Shown: positions 9,280-19,379, counted from the first letter of the stretch. The stretch is 45,639 bases of DNA from Pseudohongiella sp. (GCA_013204155.1 JABMOK010000181.1:1-45639), one strand, 5' to 3'. The notes: generated by a model from the sequence alone, not told the origin. Numbers and translations: made by a program.

Positions 9280-10332
9280 ATGAACTCCTGTTTGTATCCA
9301 GATAGAGCGCGTACAGAATCAAATAAATTCGGTTGCACGCATTTCTCCGACGAGTCTATTAGTAGCTGTACTAAAGCATCGGCCGTGGGAAAATACCCGA
9401 GCATTCGACTATCGCAATTCACAAGGCGAGCCTTTTCCGTATTGCTGGACAATTCTTCCTTCAGCATATTCGCCATCCTGATCGAAAAAGTAGCCATCAA
9501 ATATCACAAGCGTTACTGGATTCGGAGCGCTGATCCTTGCGTTCAATCCCGAAAAGAATATTTGGCATTGGTCTCCATTTTTATGCGTGAATCACTAGCC
9601 TCTGTAGAAAATATTCTAGGCAGAAACGCGGTATTTTCGCGCCAGCTGGACTCGCGTCGAGACAACAAGGTGGCGGGAAAAAGAATACTCAGATACTGCA
9701 AAGGATTTAAGATCGAGCAGCGGGAAGACTATCAAAATTTACTCCAGGAAGATAAGCGATCCAGAATCTTGGCTTCCTTCCATTTTGGCGATTACATTTA
9801 TGGAATGAATACTTTAGTGTGTCTGGATAGTCCGGGTCGGGAAAGATATGTGCTGAGTCAAAAGTCCGCTAGTGTTCAGTACTTCAATAATTTGCGAAAT
9901 GGTCTCGGAGCGCGTGCTGTCGATAGATCGTCAGAATTGCTTTTTTCAGAAATCAAAACCCCGGAACTGTCGGCGCGGCTTAGAAACGGGAATAGCACGC
10001 TGGTTCTATTCTGTGACCTGCCGCCAGGCTTCGGGGAGCATGTCGAAATAAAATTTCTGAACAGGATGGCTAGATTTTCACAGGGCCCGGCGATGTTGGC
10101 AATAAGCAACAGGACACCCTTATTGCCGGTGATTAATTACTATGATGGCAGGAGCAATAGAATCGCGCTAGGGACGCAGATTGAACCCTGCCTGAATGGC
10201 GAAGAAACCTTGCAAGCCGGCGTAAATCGGATCACTCAAGAGTTGATAAGTTTCTTCGAATATTTTTTTAGGAAATATCCAGAGCAATGGCGATACGTGC
10301 AAAATCTTCCGGGCTACTTTTTCACACAATAG
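9280..10332 (+). CDS. LpxL/HtrB-like acyltransferase
   Basis: A 350-residue protein resembling the lysophospholipid/lipid A late acyltransferase family, which moves an acyl chain from acyl-ACP to an acceptor at the inner membrane. The core is visible from about residue 95: ENILGRNAVFSRQLD, ILASFHFGDYIYGMN (His168), LVLFCDLPPGFGEHVEI, then RFSQGPAMLAISNRTPLLPVINYY, matching the LpxL blocks. Family enzymes usually carry HxxxxD/E; here the position five after His168 is Ile and the nearest acid is Asp171. The first 60 residues are rich in Ser, Cys and Arg and unlike the family, so the true start may be downstream. An acyl carrier protein gene follows at once, which supports acyl-ACP use. The acceptor is probably not lipid A, since it heads an export cassette. 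Confidence 0.75.
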   Translation: MNSCLYPDRARTESNKFGCTHFSDESISSCTKASAVGKYPSIRLSQFTRRAFSVLLDNSSFSIFAILIEKVAIKYHKRYWIRSADPCVQSRKEYLALVSIFMRESLASVENILGRNAVFSRQLDSRRDNKVAGKRILRYCKGFKIEQREDYQNLLQEDKRSRILASFHFGDYIYGMNTLVCLDSPGRERYVLSQKSASVQYFNNLRNGLGARAVDRSSELLFSEIKTPELSARLRNGNSTLVLFCDLPPGFGEHVEIKFLNRMARFSQGPAMLAISNRTPLLPVINYYDGRSNRIALGTQIEPCLNGEETLQAGVNRITQELISFFEYFFRKYPEQWRYVQNLPGYFFTQ

Positions 10333-10393
10333 CCAGTTAAATCAAATTTGCCAATTAGACAAATGCAAGAAGCAATGGACACGGAGGTCCGCA

Positions 10394-10645
10394 ATGACAA
10401 CAGATGTTTATGCAAAACTGGTTTCAATCCTGACCACACATTTACCCGATGCCGACACGACGATACTCGCCGATCGCTCACAAGCGCTGGCTGAATTGAA
10501 TCTGGATTCATTGTCCATTCTGGAAGTCATCTACGAACTGGAGGAATATTTCGGCTTTGAGCTGACAGAACCCCAGCTGCAGGAACTGACTACGATCGAT
10601 GATCTAATTCGGGCTTTTGATAGCGGCGTTAAGCCAGCGGCCTGA
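10394..10645 (+). CDS. Acyl carrier protein
   Basis: An 83-residue acyl/peptidyl carrier protein. LAELNLDSLSILEVIYELEEYFGFEL gives the four-helix core with the D-S-L phosphopantetheine site (Ser39). The following FELTEPQLQELTTIDDLIRAF is the usual helix III/IV part. The start ATG at 10394 has GGAGG 6 bases upstream. It is not the housekeeping AcpP context (no fabD, fabG or fabF near) and is much diverged, so it is a dedicated carrier. It lies 61 bases after the acyltransferase and 19 bases before the ATG of the HlyD-type gene, so all are likely one operon. It probably feeds acyl chains to the acyltransferase. Confidence 0.9.
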   Translation: MTTDVYAKLVSILTTHLPDADTTILADRSQALAELNLDSLSILEVIYELEEYFGFELTEPQLQELTTIDDLIRAFDSGVKPAA

Positions 10646-10664
10646 GCTGTCAGGACTCGATTAT

Positions 10665-11921
10665 ATGCAAGAGCGAACTGAACTAATTCGAACAGAGGTG
10701 GTGTTGCACCAATCAAGTAGATCGTACTCCGCGCCGGTAATCCAGCAAAAGCCCCTGTTTAGGCTGCAAATGTGGCTTTATGTGAGCTTGCTGTTTTTTT
10801 TCGTCTTTCTATTAAGTAAAACAAATTATAAAGAGACAGTGACGGCGAGAGGCATTCTGCAACCAGGACAGGGAGCACAGAAAATAGTGTCTCCGGTTAG
10901 CGCAATGCTCCGCCGAATCTATGTGGAACCGGGAGATTCGGTGCACAAGGGACAAGTGCTTGCCTCACTGTCGACATCCCTGTTCGATTACTGGGGCAGG
11001 CCTCAACAAGAATCTCAAATTCAACAATTTGAATCGGCCCGTGGTTTGCTGAGGAAAGAAATGGCAGTGCAGAGAAGCTTGTACAGCAGATCGATAGCCA
11101 AAAATAAATCCGCGATGGAAATCCTGCGGGTGGGTAGAAGCACTATTACGAGAGAAGCCGAGATACTGGCTGCTCAGCTGCAGCTGAGCAAGAGCAAGCT
11201 GAATTCTCTTGAAGTTTTGCGCAACAACTCGGCTATCTCACAAAGCTATTTCGATCAACAAACTATTGCCGATCTGGATCTTCGCCTGCAACAGGAACAG
11301 ATAAACGGGCGCATGCTGGAAATGAAACAGCAACTGCTTGATGCGGAAGGCGCCGAGGAATTTATCGAGTTTGAATTTGAAAAGGAGCACCTCCTGACGC
11401 AGAGAGAGCTTGGGGAAATTGACTATCGCATCAAGCAACTAGGCAACCAGCATGTCGTGTCAGTGCTCGCTGCAGCCGATGGGATTGTTGCCGCCGTAGC
11501 GGCAGATCAGGGCAAGGCGGTGCTCGCCAACCAGCCGCTGTTCTCCATACATCCGAGGAATGATCAACTGGCAGTAAGCCTCTACGCTCCAGCGAGAGTT
11601 CAGGGGAAGCTATTTCCGGGGCAGAAAATCCTGCTCAGCTACGATGCGTTCAACTATCAAATTTTTGGCCGTTACACGGCTACTATCAGTCAGTTAAGTC
11701 AGGCCAGTCTTGATCCCAGAGAACAGTGGCTACCCGTGCCGGGAATCAACGAACCAGTATTCAAAATCGCCGCGACGCTGGAGCAGGAGTATGTAGAGGG
11801 GCCGGATATCTACAGGTTGCAGCCTGGGATGCTACTGACGGCAGATTTCGTAATTTCCGAGATGTCGCTGCTGAAATTTATAGTTAAGCCACTTCTTGGT
11901 CTAAGAGGGAAGGTCTGGTGA
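10665..11921 (+). CDS. HlyD/CvaA-type periplasmic adaptor
   Basis: Membrane fusion protein that links an inner-membrane ABC exporter to an outer-membrane channel. The 418 residues start with a cytosolic tail, one membrane helix (residues about 36-50, MWLYVSLLFFFVFLLSK), then the first half of a lipoyl/barrel-sandwich domain (GILQPGQGAQKIVSPVSAM, VEPGDSVHKGQVLASL). A long coiled coil follows (about 105-255), then the second lipoyl half (VLAAADGIVAAVAADQGKAV) and a C-terminal beta domain. A TTG start at 10617 would overlap the ACP gene; ATG 10665 has AGGA 9 bases upstream and is preferred. Its stop overlaps the start of the exporter by 4 bases (GTGA), so translation is coupled. No TolC-like gene is in the cassette. 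Confidence 0.9.
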   Translation: MQERTELIRTEVVLHQSSRSYSAPVIQQKPLFRLQMWLYVSLLFFFVFLLSKTNYKETVTARGILQPGQGAQKIVSPVSAMLRRIYVEPGDSVHKGQVLASLSTSLFDYWGRPQQESQIQQFESARGLLRKEMAVQRSLYSRSIAKNKSAMEILRVGRSTITREAEILAAQLQLSKSKLNSLEVLRNNSAISQSYFDQQTIADLDLRLQQEQINGRMLEMKQQLLDAEGAEEFIEFEFEKEHLLTQRELGEIDYRIKQLGNQHVVSVLAAADGIVAAVAADQGKAVLANQPLFSIHPRNDQLAVSLYAPARVQGKLFPGQKILLSYDAFNYQIFGRYTATISQLSQASLDPREQWLPVPGINEPVFKIAATLEQEYVEGPDIYRLQPGMLLTADFVISEMSLLKFIVKPLLGLRGKVW

Positions 11922-14005
11922 TAGATCTATTTCATGCAAGAAACTCAGTCCCAATGATTTATCAATCTGAGATGAATGAATGTGGACTGGCTTGTCTGGC
12001 CATGATTGCCAATTACTATGGCAAAAAAATAGATATCGGAACCCTGCGAGGACTGTTCAAAATTCCTCCAACAGGGGCTTCGGTTAAGCATTTGCTGCTG
12101 GCATCGGATACTGTTGAGTTACAGGGAAGGCCGCTAAAACTCGATCTGAAGGACTTGGGGCAACTTAGCCTTCCCGTTATCTTGCATTGGGATCTCGATC
12201 ATTTTGTTGTATTGAAAAAAGTGAATCGAAACTCTGTGATAATTCACGATCCTGCGGCGGGCATAAGAAAGTATTTGAAGGGCGAGCTGAGCATTCATTT
12301 TACCGGAATTGCTATTGAGCTGTATCCCCTTTCCTCCTTCAAGAAGGAAACACTGGCAGCATCCTATTCCCTGAGACAGCTATTTCAGGCTACGCCGAGT
12401 TTCTACAGTTCGGTAAGGCAAATTTTCCTGTTGTCATTGATAATCCAGTTATTGGCACTGCTTTCTCCTCTATACCTTCAACTCGTCATTGATCAGGGGC
12501 TCGCCAAAGGAGATATGGATTTAGTTTTTCTGGTTGCCCTGCTCTTTCTTCTGGTATTGGTAGCAAAGACCGCCGTGAGCTATTTCCGAGGCGCTGTATT
12601 GGTACAATTTTCCAATCAACTTGGTTTTCAATTGGTCGGCAGTACCTTTGGTCATCTTCTTAGATTGCCACTGGCATTTTTCGAAAAGAGAGAAATGGGT
12701 GACATCGTGTCCAGATTTTCCTCTCTGGAAAACATTAAGCAACTGTTAGCGCAGGAAATGGTAACGGCCGTGGTCGATGGAATTTTCTCGCTGATCACGC
12801 TGCTTCTCTTATTTGTCTATAGTCCTCTATTGGCGCTTATAGCGCTCGGGTCTGTGGGACTTTTTAGTTTGCTTAGAGTTGTATCGATTCCAGTGGAAAA
12901 ATCACGCAGGCAGGAGCTGTTGGTTTCCGGGGCAAGGCAACAATCGCGGTTCATGGAGAATATTCGCAGTATTGCTGTGACTAAGGTCTATGCGATCGAG
13001 CAGCAGAGGCTAACCCAGTGGCAAAGTCTTTACGCCAGTTTCATCAATACGGCCTGGCGTCTAGGGCACTTCCAATTAGGCCTATCGTCTGTACAGAGTC
13101 TGCTATTTGGAATCGATCATATAGTTACAATCTATCTGGGCTCTTCGATGGTTTATGCCGGGAATATGACTGTTGGCCAATTGATGAGTTTCATTTTTCT
13201 GAAGCAGCATTTTGCCAACGCGATAATAGCGATGCTGCCTAAATTGGCTGAAATACGCTTGATGAAATTGGAGCTGGAACGAATTTCAGAGATAACACTG
13301 CATGAAAAGGAAGCACACATGACAGGAACTTCTCTGCTGCACAGAAGTGTGAAGGGGAAGCTCGAAATACAGGATCTGAGTTTTAGTTACTCCGATGCAG
13401 AAGCGCCAATTTTTGAGAACCTGAGTTTTTGTATTGATACGGGAAGCTGCCTGGTAATCACCGGCCGATCAGGCTGTGGAAAGTCAACCTTGCTGAAATT
13501 GATACTGGGGCTCGAAATTCCAACGGTCGGCCGTGTCTTGCTGGACGGACTTCCCCTGAAGGATTTCGGCATAGGCGCCTTTCGATCTCAGACGGCGGCA
13601 ATTTTGCATAGCGATGTTCTTCTCTCGGGAACATTAGCTTACAACATTAATCTCGAAGTAGATTTCGGCAACGAGGAGCGACTGGAGAAAGCATGTCATC
13701 GAGCCGGGATTTACGAGGTGATTTGCGCCTTACCCATGGGTTTCAATACGCAAGTCGGGGAGATGGGCGTTAGTCTGTCTGCCGGTCAGGTTCAGCGTAT
13801 ACTGCTAGCGAGAGCATTGTACCGATTGCCCAGGATATTGATTATGGATGAAGCCCTGTCCCATCTTAGTGATGACATTGCCGAGGGACTCATCGTGAAT
13901 ATCAAGCAGATGGGGATCACAATAATTACTGTGACCCACAATCCCGTTTTGCTCGAGCTAGCGACGCATCGAATACATCTTGGGAGAACCAATGTCCCAT
14001 CTTAA
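11918..14005 (+). CDS. ABC exporter with N-terminal C39 peptidase domain
   Basis: A 695-residue bacteriocin-type (CvaB/PCAT) exporter in the inner membrane. Residues 1-140 are a C39 peptidase that cuts leader peptides after double glycine: Gln16, Cys22 (SEMNECGLACLAM), His95 (WDLDHFVVL) and Asp111 are all present, so it should be active. Membrane helices run from about 165 to 440. The ATPase has Walker A GRSGCGKST (about 516), Q-loop SQTAA, signature LSAGQ (Ala in place of the common Gly), Walker B ILIMDEALS and H-loop THNP. The start is GTG at 11918 inside the adaptor stop. With the adaptor it forms a type I-like export unit. The substrate is expected to be a leader peptide, but none is encoded nearby. 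Confidence 0.93.
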   Translation: MIDLFHARNSVPMIYQSEMNECGLACLAMIANYYGKKIDIGTLRGLFKIPPTGASVKHLLLASDTVELQGRPLKLDLKDLGQLSLPVILHWDLDHFVVLKKVNRNSVIIHDPAAGIRKYLKGELSIHFTGIAIELYPLSSFKKETLAASYSLRQLFQATPSFYSSVRQIFLLSLIIQLLALLSPLYLQLVIDQGLAKGDMDLVFLVALLFLLVLVAKTAVSYFRGAVLVQFSNQLGFQLVGSTFGHLLRLPLAFFEKREMGDIVSRFSSLENIKQLLAQEMVTAVVDGIFSLITLLLLFVYSPLLALIALGSVGLFSLLRVVSIPVEKSRRQELLVSGARQQSRFMENIRSIAVTKVYAIEQQRLTQWQSLYASFINTAWRLGHFQLGLSSVQSLLFGIDHIVTIYLGSSMVYAGNMTVGQLMSFIFLKQHFANAIIAMLPKLAEIRLMKLELERISEITLHEKEAHMTGTSLLHRSVKGKLEIQDLSFSYSDAEAPIFENLSFCIDTGSCLVITGRSGCGKSTLLKLILGLEIPTVGRVLLDGLPLKDFGIGAFRSQTAAILHSDVLLSGTLAYNINLEVDFGNEERLEKACHRAGIYEVICALPMGFNTQVGEMGVSLSAGQVQRILLARALYRLPRILIMDEALSHLSDDIAEGLIVNIKQMGITIITVTHNPVLLELATHRIHLGRTNVPS

Positions 14006-14079
14006 CGACATTCCCCGACGCCTTCGATCCCGCAGTGTCAACAAGCGTTAATTGATAGAACTTCCCGATCCAGCAAAAT

Positions 14080-14105
14080 AAACAAGAGAGCCAAACAAGA
14101 GAGCC
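14080..14105 (+). repeat. 13-bp tandem duplication
   Basis: Two exact copies of AAACAAGAGAGCC between the exporter and the transposase-like gene. No terminator is visible in this 120-base gap, so read-through is likely. Confidence 0.8.
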
Positions 14106-14125
14106 AAATAATCCAGGGTAATTCC

Positions 14126-14758
14126 ATGAAGACAAAAACAAAAGTTTATAGCGCGGGCAAAACCTATTTCGTAGTGTTAAAGGAAAGAACAAGCAGCACT
14201 GGATTTTATGACGATGCCTGTTACGCGTTTTACCTGCTTCGTCTAATGCATTGTCTAAATAGCTACCGGGTAAAATTGCATGCCTATTTGCTTCGACCCA
14301 AAGAAATCTGGTTATTGATTACGCCTGGAACTCCGACAGGATTTGATTCATTGCAGCGATTTCTTAATCGAGCTTACAGCGACTACTTCAATAATCGGTT
14401 CAAACGGTCAGAAAAAGTGTGGAGCGATTCGCCAATTAGTTGTTTGATTCCGGGAGATGGGCTGGTACTCGATTGCCAGAAATTTATCGAGAGAGAACCC
14501 CTTAGGACAAAATGTGTCTTACATCCAGGAGAGTATTTATGGTCCAGCTATTGCACCAACTCTTTTAGTCGGAGTGCGTGCCATTTGACATCTCACGTGG
14601 CATACAAAAATTTTCTGAAAGACAAAACCAATTGCTTTGGTGAATATAGAGAGTTTATCGCAACGCCCTATACACAAGCCTACTATCTCTATCTTGAGAA
14701 CAGGCTACTCTATGCAGTCCCAATGTCGGGAAAGAAAAGTGTCGGGAAAGAAAAGTGA
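14126..14758 (+). CDS. REP-type (Y1) transposase-family protein lacking catalytic residues
   Basis: A 210-residue protein with the layout of REP-associated tyrosine transposases (IS200-like fold): FYDDACYAFYLLRLM, VKLHAYLLRPKEIWLLITP, FNRAYSDYFN-type middle, KFIEREPLRTKCV and YLWSSY. In active members the third block reads MPNHVHLL; here the two metal-binding His are Glu60 and Trp62. The Tyr of the YIExNPVRA block is Phe120. It therefore should not cut DNA by the usual chemistry. The frame is full length and has no stops, so it is kept rather than decaying, possibly as a nucleic-acid-binding protein. It follows the exporter in the same direction without a terminator. The last residues come from a 16-bp duplication. 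Confidence 0.8.
   Translation: MKTKTKVYSAGKTYFVVLKERTSSTGFYDDACYAFYLLRLMHCLNSYRVKLHAYLLRPKEIWLLITPGTPTGFDSLQRFLNRAYSDYFNNRFKRSEKVWSDSPISCLIPGDGLVLDCQKFIEREPLRTKCVLHPGEYLWSSYCTNSFSRSACHLTSHVAYKNFLKDKTNCFGEYREFIATPYTQAYYLYLENRLLYAVPMSGKKSVGKEK
14725..14756 (+). repeat. 16-bp tandem duplication at the end of the transposase-like gene
   Basis: Two exact copies of GTCGGGAAAGAAAAGT (14725 and 14741). Sixteen is not a multiple of three, so the second copy is read in another frame and gives the C-terminus SGKKSVGKEK. A fresh slippage event. Seen directly. Confidence 0.9.
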
Positions 14759-14813
14759 CAGGAAGGCGAAGCAGCAAGCCTGCTCGCCGTAGTGAAGAAA
14801 GACTTCACAACGG

Positions 14814-17777
14814 CTACTGATAATTTTCCATGGCAGGGCAGGCGCAGAATAGATTGCGATCTCCATACACATTATCAATGCGATTCACACTGGGCCAGAA
14901 TTTGTTGCTGGCACCGACCTCCATTTTAACACCGGGATAGGCGGCTTGCATTTTGCTATACGGCCTATCCCAGGTTTCATCTAACATATCAGCGAGTGTA
15001 TGCGGGGCATTCTTTAGTGGATTGTTCTCGGCATCTATCTCCGCCGATTCGACCTGTGCAATCTCCTTTCGAATCTGAATCATCGCATCCACAAATCGGT
15101 CCAGTTCCTGTTTCGATTCACTCTCTGTTGGTTCGATCATTAATGTGCCAGCAACCGGAAAGGACATGGTAGGGGCATGAAAACCAAAATCCATGAGACG
15201 TTTGGCAACGTCTTCTTCGCTGATGCCGGATGACTGTTTCAACGGCCGCAGGTCGATAATACATTCGTGCGCTACCATGCCGTTACGGCCGGTATACAAA
15301 ACCGGGTAATGCCCGGACAGTTTCGCCGCAATGTAATTCGCATTGAGAATGGCTACCTGTGTCGCTTTTAACAGGCCTTGCGCGCCCATCATGCTGATGT
15401 ACATCCAGGAGATAGGCAGAATTCCCGAGCTTCCCCACGGCGCCGCCGATACAGCGCCATTGTCAGCTTGTGGTCCGGACAATTTGATCACTGAATGGTT
15501 GGCAAGATACGGTGCCAGATGCTGTTTGACGCCGATAGGGCCCATGCCTGGACCGCCGCCGCCGTGAGGAATACAGAAGGTTTTGTGCAGATTGACGTGG
15601 GACACATCGGCGCCGATTTCGGCTGGCTTGGCTACGCCTACTTGCGCATTCAGATTGGCGCCATCCATGTAAACCTGACCGCCATGATCATGTATTATTC
15701 GACAGATTTCCTTTACGGCTTCTTCGTACACACCATGTGTCGAGGGGTAGGTGATCATCAGTGCGGCTAATCGATCGCTATGGGCTTCTGCTTTGCTTCG
15801 CAGATCGCCGACATCGATATTGCCATTATCATCACAGGCCACTATAACTACCTTCATGCCAATCATTTGCGCGCTGGCAGGATTGGTTCCATGGGCGGAA
15901 CTTGGGATCAAACACACATCGCGCCCTGCCTCACCCTTGCTCTGCAAATATTTCTTGATCGCCAGCAAGCCCGCGTATTCTCCCTGAGCGCCAGAGTTTG
16001 GTTGCATGCTAACAGCATCGAAGCCGGTAATGGCAGCCAGCATGTTTTCCAATTCCGAAATCATCTGCTGATAACCAGCCATCTGATCGATTGGCGTAAA
16101 GGGATGAGGTTTGGCAAACTCGGGCCAACTTATGGGGATCATTTCTGCGGCTGCATTTAATTTCATGGTGCAGGAACCGAGTGGGATCATTGCGTGAGTC
16201 AGGGAGATGTCTTTATCTTCCAGACGCTTTAGATAACGCATCATCTCGGTTTCGCTGTGATAGCTATTGAAATTGGAATGCTGCAAATAATCACTGCGAC
16301 GTTGCAGATTATCCGGAATAACAGGAGCCTGTTTTCCGCTGCTGATAGCGCGATCTATGTCAGCAACAGAAAGATTATCGGCGGCGTCGCCAATAATACT
16401 TCGCCAGATGGTTTCGATATCTTCGATCGATGTGCATTCGTCGAGACTGATGCCAATTTGATTGTCGCTGTTAAGTCTGTCTACGCGGAAATTGATGCCA
16501 GCGGAGTCCGCGCGTTTGACAATAGCGCCGGCCTGCTCCTTGTCAAGTGTCAGGGTCAGGGTATCGAAATAATTTTTGTTAGCGACTTCGATGCCCGCCT
16601 GTTGTAATCCAGTAGCGAGAATAGATGTCAGTCGATGTATTCGCAGGGCAATATTCTTAAGTCCTGCCGGACCGTGGTACATTGCATATAAGGCCGAAAT
16701 ATTGGCCAGCAAAACTTGCGCGGTGCAGATGTTGCTATTGGCTTTTTCGCGACGAATATGTTGTTCACGAGTCTGCAGCGCCATGCGGAACGATTGACGT
16801 CCGCGGGTGTCGACGGAGACGCCGATGATGCGACCGGGAACGGCTCGCTTGTATTCATCCTTGGTAGCAAAGTAAGCGGCGTGAGGCCCGCCATAACCCA
16901 TCGGCACGCCAAACCTTTGGGTGCTGCCGGTAACCACATCGGCACCCATTTCTCCCGGTGGCTTGAGCAGAGTGAGGCTCATCAGATCGGCCGCAACGAT
17001 AGCGATCACATTGTGCTCGTGTAGCCTGGCAATGCACTGAGTCAGATCTTCAGTCTCGCCCAGCATCGATGGATATTGAAAGATTGCGCCAAACAATTCA
17101 TCAAGGACTACGTCGTTGATATCGCCGATGAATAATTCGAATCCGAAACACTCGGCGCGAGTCTTGATTACATCGATGGTCTGGGGAAAGCAGTGCCGAT
17201 CAACGAAGAATTTGTTCGCCGTGCGATTCTTGCTGACTCGCTTTGCCAGAGCCATCGCTTCTGCGGCCGCCGTGGCTTCATCCAGCAGAGAGGCATTGGC
17301 GAGATCCATGGCGGTCAAATCCAGAGTCATCTGTTGAAAATTCAGCAGGCATTCCAGCCGGCCCTGAGATATTTCAGGTTGGTACGGCGTGTAAGCTGTA
17401 TACCAGCCCGGGTTCTCGAGAACATTGCGCAGAATCACATTGGGTGTGTGGGTATCGTAATAGCCGAGACCGATGAATGACTTTGTCGGCCGGTTTTTGG
17501 CGGCAATGGCTTTCAGCCGGGACAGAGCCGCGTCTTCCGTGAGGGGGTCTGCCAGCGCCAGGGGGCTATTCAACGTAATAGATTCGGGAACAGTATTGGC
17601 GATTAACTGTTGTAGCGAATTCAGGCCTAATGTTTTTAGCATTTCCTGTATCTGGGCTTCTCTGGGACCGATGTGACGATCAATAAATTCGTTCTGATAT
17701 TGCAAGCATTCAAGCGTGGGGGCTGATTCGCTCTGTGCCGCTTCCTTAGAAACAGCTGAAGGGTTTTGAGTTTGCAT
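14814..17777 (-). CDS. gcvP: Glycine dehydrogenase (decarboxylating), P protein
   Basis: P protein of the glycine cleavage system: a pyridoxal-phosphate enzyme that decarboxylates glycine and passes the aminomethyl group to lipoyl-GcvH. It has 987 residues in one chain, slightly longer than the usual 950-960; the extra is an N-terminal tail before [18 protein letters not shown]. Visible blocks are [39 protein letters not shown] and [23 protein letters not shown] with the PLP-binding Lys. It is last in gcvT-gcvH-gcvP, 98 bases after gcvH. No terminator with a good T-tract was seen after it; a small GTGAAG/CTTCAC hairpin lies at 14792-14808. Confidence 0.97.
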   Translation of the reverse strand: MQTQNPSAVSKEAAQSESAPTLECLQYQNEFIDRHIGPREAQIQEMLKTLGLNSLQQLIANTVPESITLNSPLALADPLTEDAALSRLKAIAAKNRPTKSFIGLGYYDTHTPNVILRNVLENPGWYTAYTPYQPEISQGRLECLLNFQQMTLDLTAMDLANASLLDEATAAAEAMALAKRVSKNRTANKFFVDRHCFPQTIDVIKTRAECFGFELFIGDINDVVLDELFGAIFQYPSMLGETEDLTQCIARLHEHNVIAIVAADLMSLTLLKPPGEMGADVVTGSTQRFGVPMGYGGPHAAYFATKDEYKRAVPGRIIGVSVDTRGRQSFRMALQTREQHIRREKANSNICTAQVLLANISALYAMYHGPAGLKNIALRIHRLTSILATGLQQAGIEVANKNYFDTLTLTLDKEQAGAIVKRADSAGINFRVDRLNSDNQIGISLDECTSIEDIETIWRSIIGDAADNLSVADIDRAISSGKQAPVIPDNLQRRSDYLQHSNFNSYHSETEMMRYLKRLEDKDISLTHAMIPLGSCTMKLNAAAEMIPISWPEFAKPHPFTPIDQMAGYQQMISELENMLAAITGFDAVSMQPNSGAQGEYAGLLAIKKYLQSKGEAGRDVCLIPSSAHGTNPASAQMIGMKVVIVACDDNGNIDVGDLRSKAEAHSDRLAALMITYPSTHGVYEEAVKEICRIIHDHGGQVYMDGANLNAQVGVAKPAEIGADVSHVNLHKTFCIPHGGGGPGMGPIGVKQHLAPYLANHSVIKLSGPQADNGAVSAAPWGSSGILPISWMYISMMGAQGLLKATQVAILNANYIAAKLSGHYPVLYTGRNGMVAHECIIDLRPLKQSSGISEEDVAKRLMDFGFHAPTMSFPVAGTLMIEPTESESKQELDRFVDAMIQIRKEIAQVESAEIDAENNPLKNAPHTLADMLDETWDRPYSKMQAAYPGVKMEVGASNKFWPSVNRIDNVYGDRNLFCACPAMENYQ

Positions 17778-17875
17778 TACCGTCCTTAAGGAATAGAGAG
17801 CACAGTAGTTTGAAAAAACTACGGGGTACAGATTTTGAAAAGCAGGGTTCGACTGGTTTGTTTTTTGATGTCTAC

Positions 17876-18265
17876 TTAGTCATCTTCGCAATGTTCAGAG
17901 TAAGCGTCGGCATCCATTAGCTCTTCCAGTTCCATTTCATCGCTGATACTGATTTTGTAAAACCAACCGCCGTCGTAAGGCTCTGAATTTACAGTTTCAG
18001 GCGCGTCCATTAGCGCTTCGTTAATTGCAATAATTTCACCCGATACCGGGCTGTAAATATCGGAGGCGGCTTTCACAGACTCAACCACGGCGACCTCATC
18101 TTTTGCGATCACGGTAGAGCCAAGCTCGGGAAGCTCTACGAAGACAATATCTCCCAGAGCGTCTTGTGCATGATGGCTAATCCCGACGGTTGCAATGCCG
18201 TCGTCGTCGAGGCGGACCCATTCATGGGAGGGGGCGTATTTTAAATTGTCAGGGTATGTACTCAC
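17876..18265 (-). CDS. gcvH: Glycine cleavage system H protein
   Basis: Lipoyl carrier protein of the glycine cleavage system, 129 residues, cytosolic. It shuttles the aminomethyl group between the P, T and L proteins. The lipoylated Lys65 is in [18 protein letters not shown], and the N-terminal [15 protein letters not shown] is typical. It lies 25 bases after gcvT and 98 before gcvP in the same operon. Confidence 0.98.
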   Translation of the reverse strand: MSTYPDNLKYAPSHEWVRLDDDGIATVGISHHAQDALGDIVFVELPELGSTVIAKDEVAVVESVKAASDIYSPVSGEIIAINEALMDAPETVNSEPYDGGWFYKISISDEMELEELMDADAYSEHCEDD

Positions 18266-18290
18266 TTGGTTTTCCTCTGCTAAACACTAT

Positions 18291-19379
18291 TTAGTCGAAC
18301 ACTTTCTTGCCGAAACGCACAAAGTTGGGTTTTACAATCCTCACCGGTGTCAGTGTCCCGCGGATATCTACCTGACAGGATGTGCAATTGTCGGGAATTC
18401 TAGCCAATGCAATCGAATGCTTCAATGTCGGGGAAAAGCTGCCACTGGTGATAATGCCTTCACCCTTTTCACAGACGACCTTCTGGCCTTCCCTGAGTAC
18501 GCCTCGTTGTTCCAGCACCAGCCCGGTCAATATCGGCATAGCGCCTGCCTGCTGTTCGAGCCTATGCTCGAGCAGAGCCTCACGGCCAATAAACTCGCGT
18601 TGTTCAGGTTCCCAGGCAATAGTCTGCTGCATATTGGCCGCCAGCGGAGACACGGTTTCATCCATGTCATGGCCATACAGGTTCATGCCCGCTTCCAGTC
18701 GCAAAGTATCGCGAGCACCCAGGCCAACTGGCTTTACGCCGACGGCGAGTAATTTATCCCAAAGGTCGGTGGCTTGCTCGTTTGGGAAGATCAGCTCAAG
18801 TCCTTTCTCCCCGGTGTAACCGGTGCGGGCGATAAACCATTCGCCTGATTCGAAGCCGCTGAAATTTGTTAAGCCTCTGACGGCTGTAGCCTGTTCTTGA
18901 TCCAATACTGCGCAGACCTTGTCGATCGACTCGGGGCCATGCACCGCAAGAATCGCCAGATGGGGGCGTTCCGCAAGAGAGACACTGAATCCGGAAATAC
19001 ACTGTGTCATCCAGCGCAGGTCTTTATCCCGTGTCGCACAATTCACTACCAGTCGATAACCGAAGCTCATGCGATAGACGATAAGATCATCAATCACGCC
19101 GCCCTTCTCGTTTAACATCGCGCTGTACAGCGCCCGGCCCATGGTATCCAGTTTGGCAACATCGTTGGCCAGCAGGTAGCGCAGATAAGCCTCGGCATCG
19201 GCGCCGGAAATATCCACCACCGTCATGTGCGAAACATCGAACATTCCCGCGTGGTTTCGCACTTGATTGTGTTCTTCGATCTGGGAGCCGTAATTGATCG
19301 GCATTTCCCAGCCGGCAAAATCTACCATTTTGGCGGCGCAGTCCAGATGCTTTTGATAAAGCGAAGTTTGTTGACCCAT
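18291..19379 (-). CDS. gcvT: Aminomethyltransferase, glycine cleavage T protein
   Basis: T protein: releases ammonia from the aminomethyl-lipoyl H protein and makes 5,10-methylene-tetrahydrofolate. It has 362 residues, normal length. Key blocks are [40 protein letters not shown] and [18 protein letters not shown]. First gene of gcvTHP. The ATG at 19379 has only a weak ribosome-binding site. No glycine riboswitch is visible upstream; a 15-base palindrome lies 60 bases upstream. A GcvR-type regulator is encoded at 34716-35228. Confidence 0.97.
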   Translation of the reverse strand: MGQQTSLYQKHLDCAAKMVDFAGWEMPINYGSQIEEHNQVRNHAGMFDVSHMTVVDISGADAEAYLRYLLANDVAKLDTMGRALYSAMLNEKGGVIDDLIVYRMSFGYRLVVNCATRDKDLRWMTQCISGFSVSLAERPHLAILAVHGPESIDKVCAVLDQEQATAVRGLTNFSGFESGEWFIARTGYTGEKGLELIFPNEQATDLWDKLLAVGVKPVGLGARDTLRLEAGMNLYGHDMDETVSPLAANMQQTIAWEPEQREFIGREALLEHRLEQQAGAMPILTGLVLEQRGVLREGQKVVCEKGEGIITSGSFSPTLKHSIALARIPDNCTSCQVDIRGTLTPVRIVKPNFVRFGKKVFD

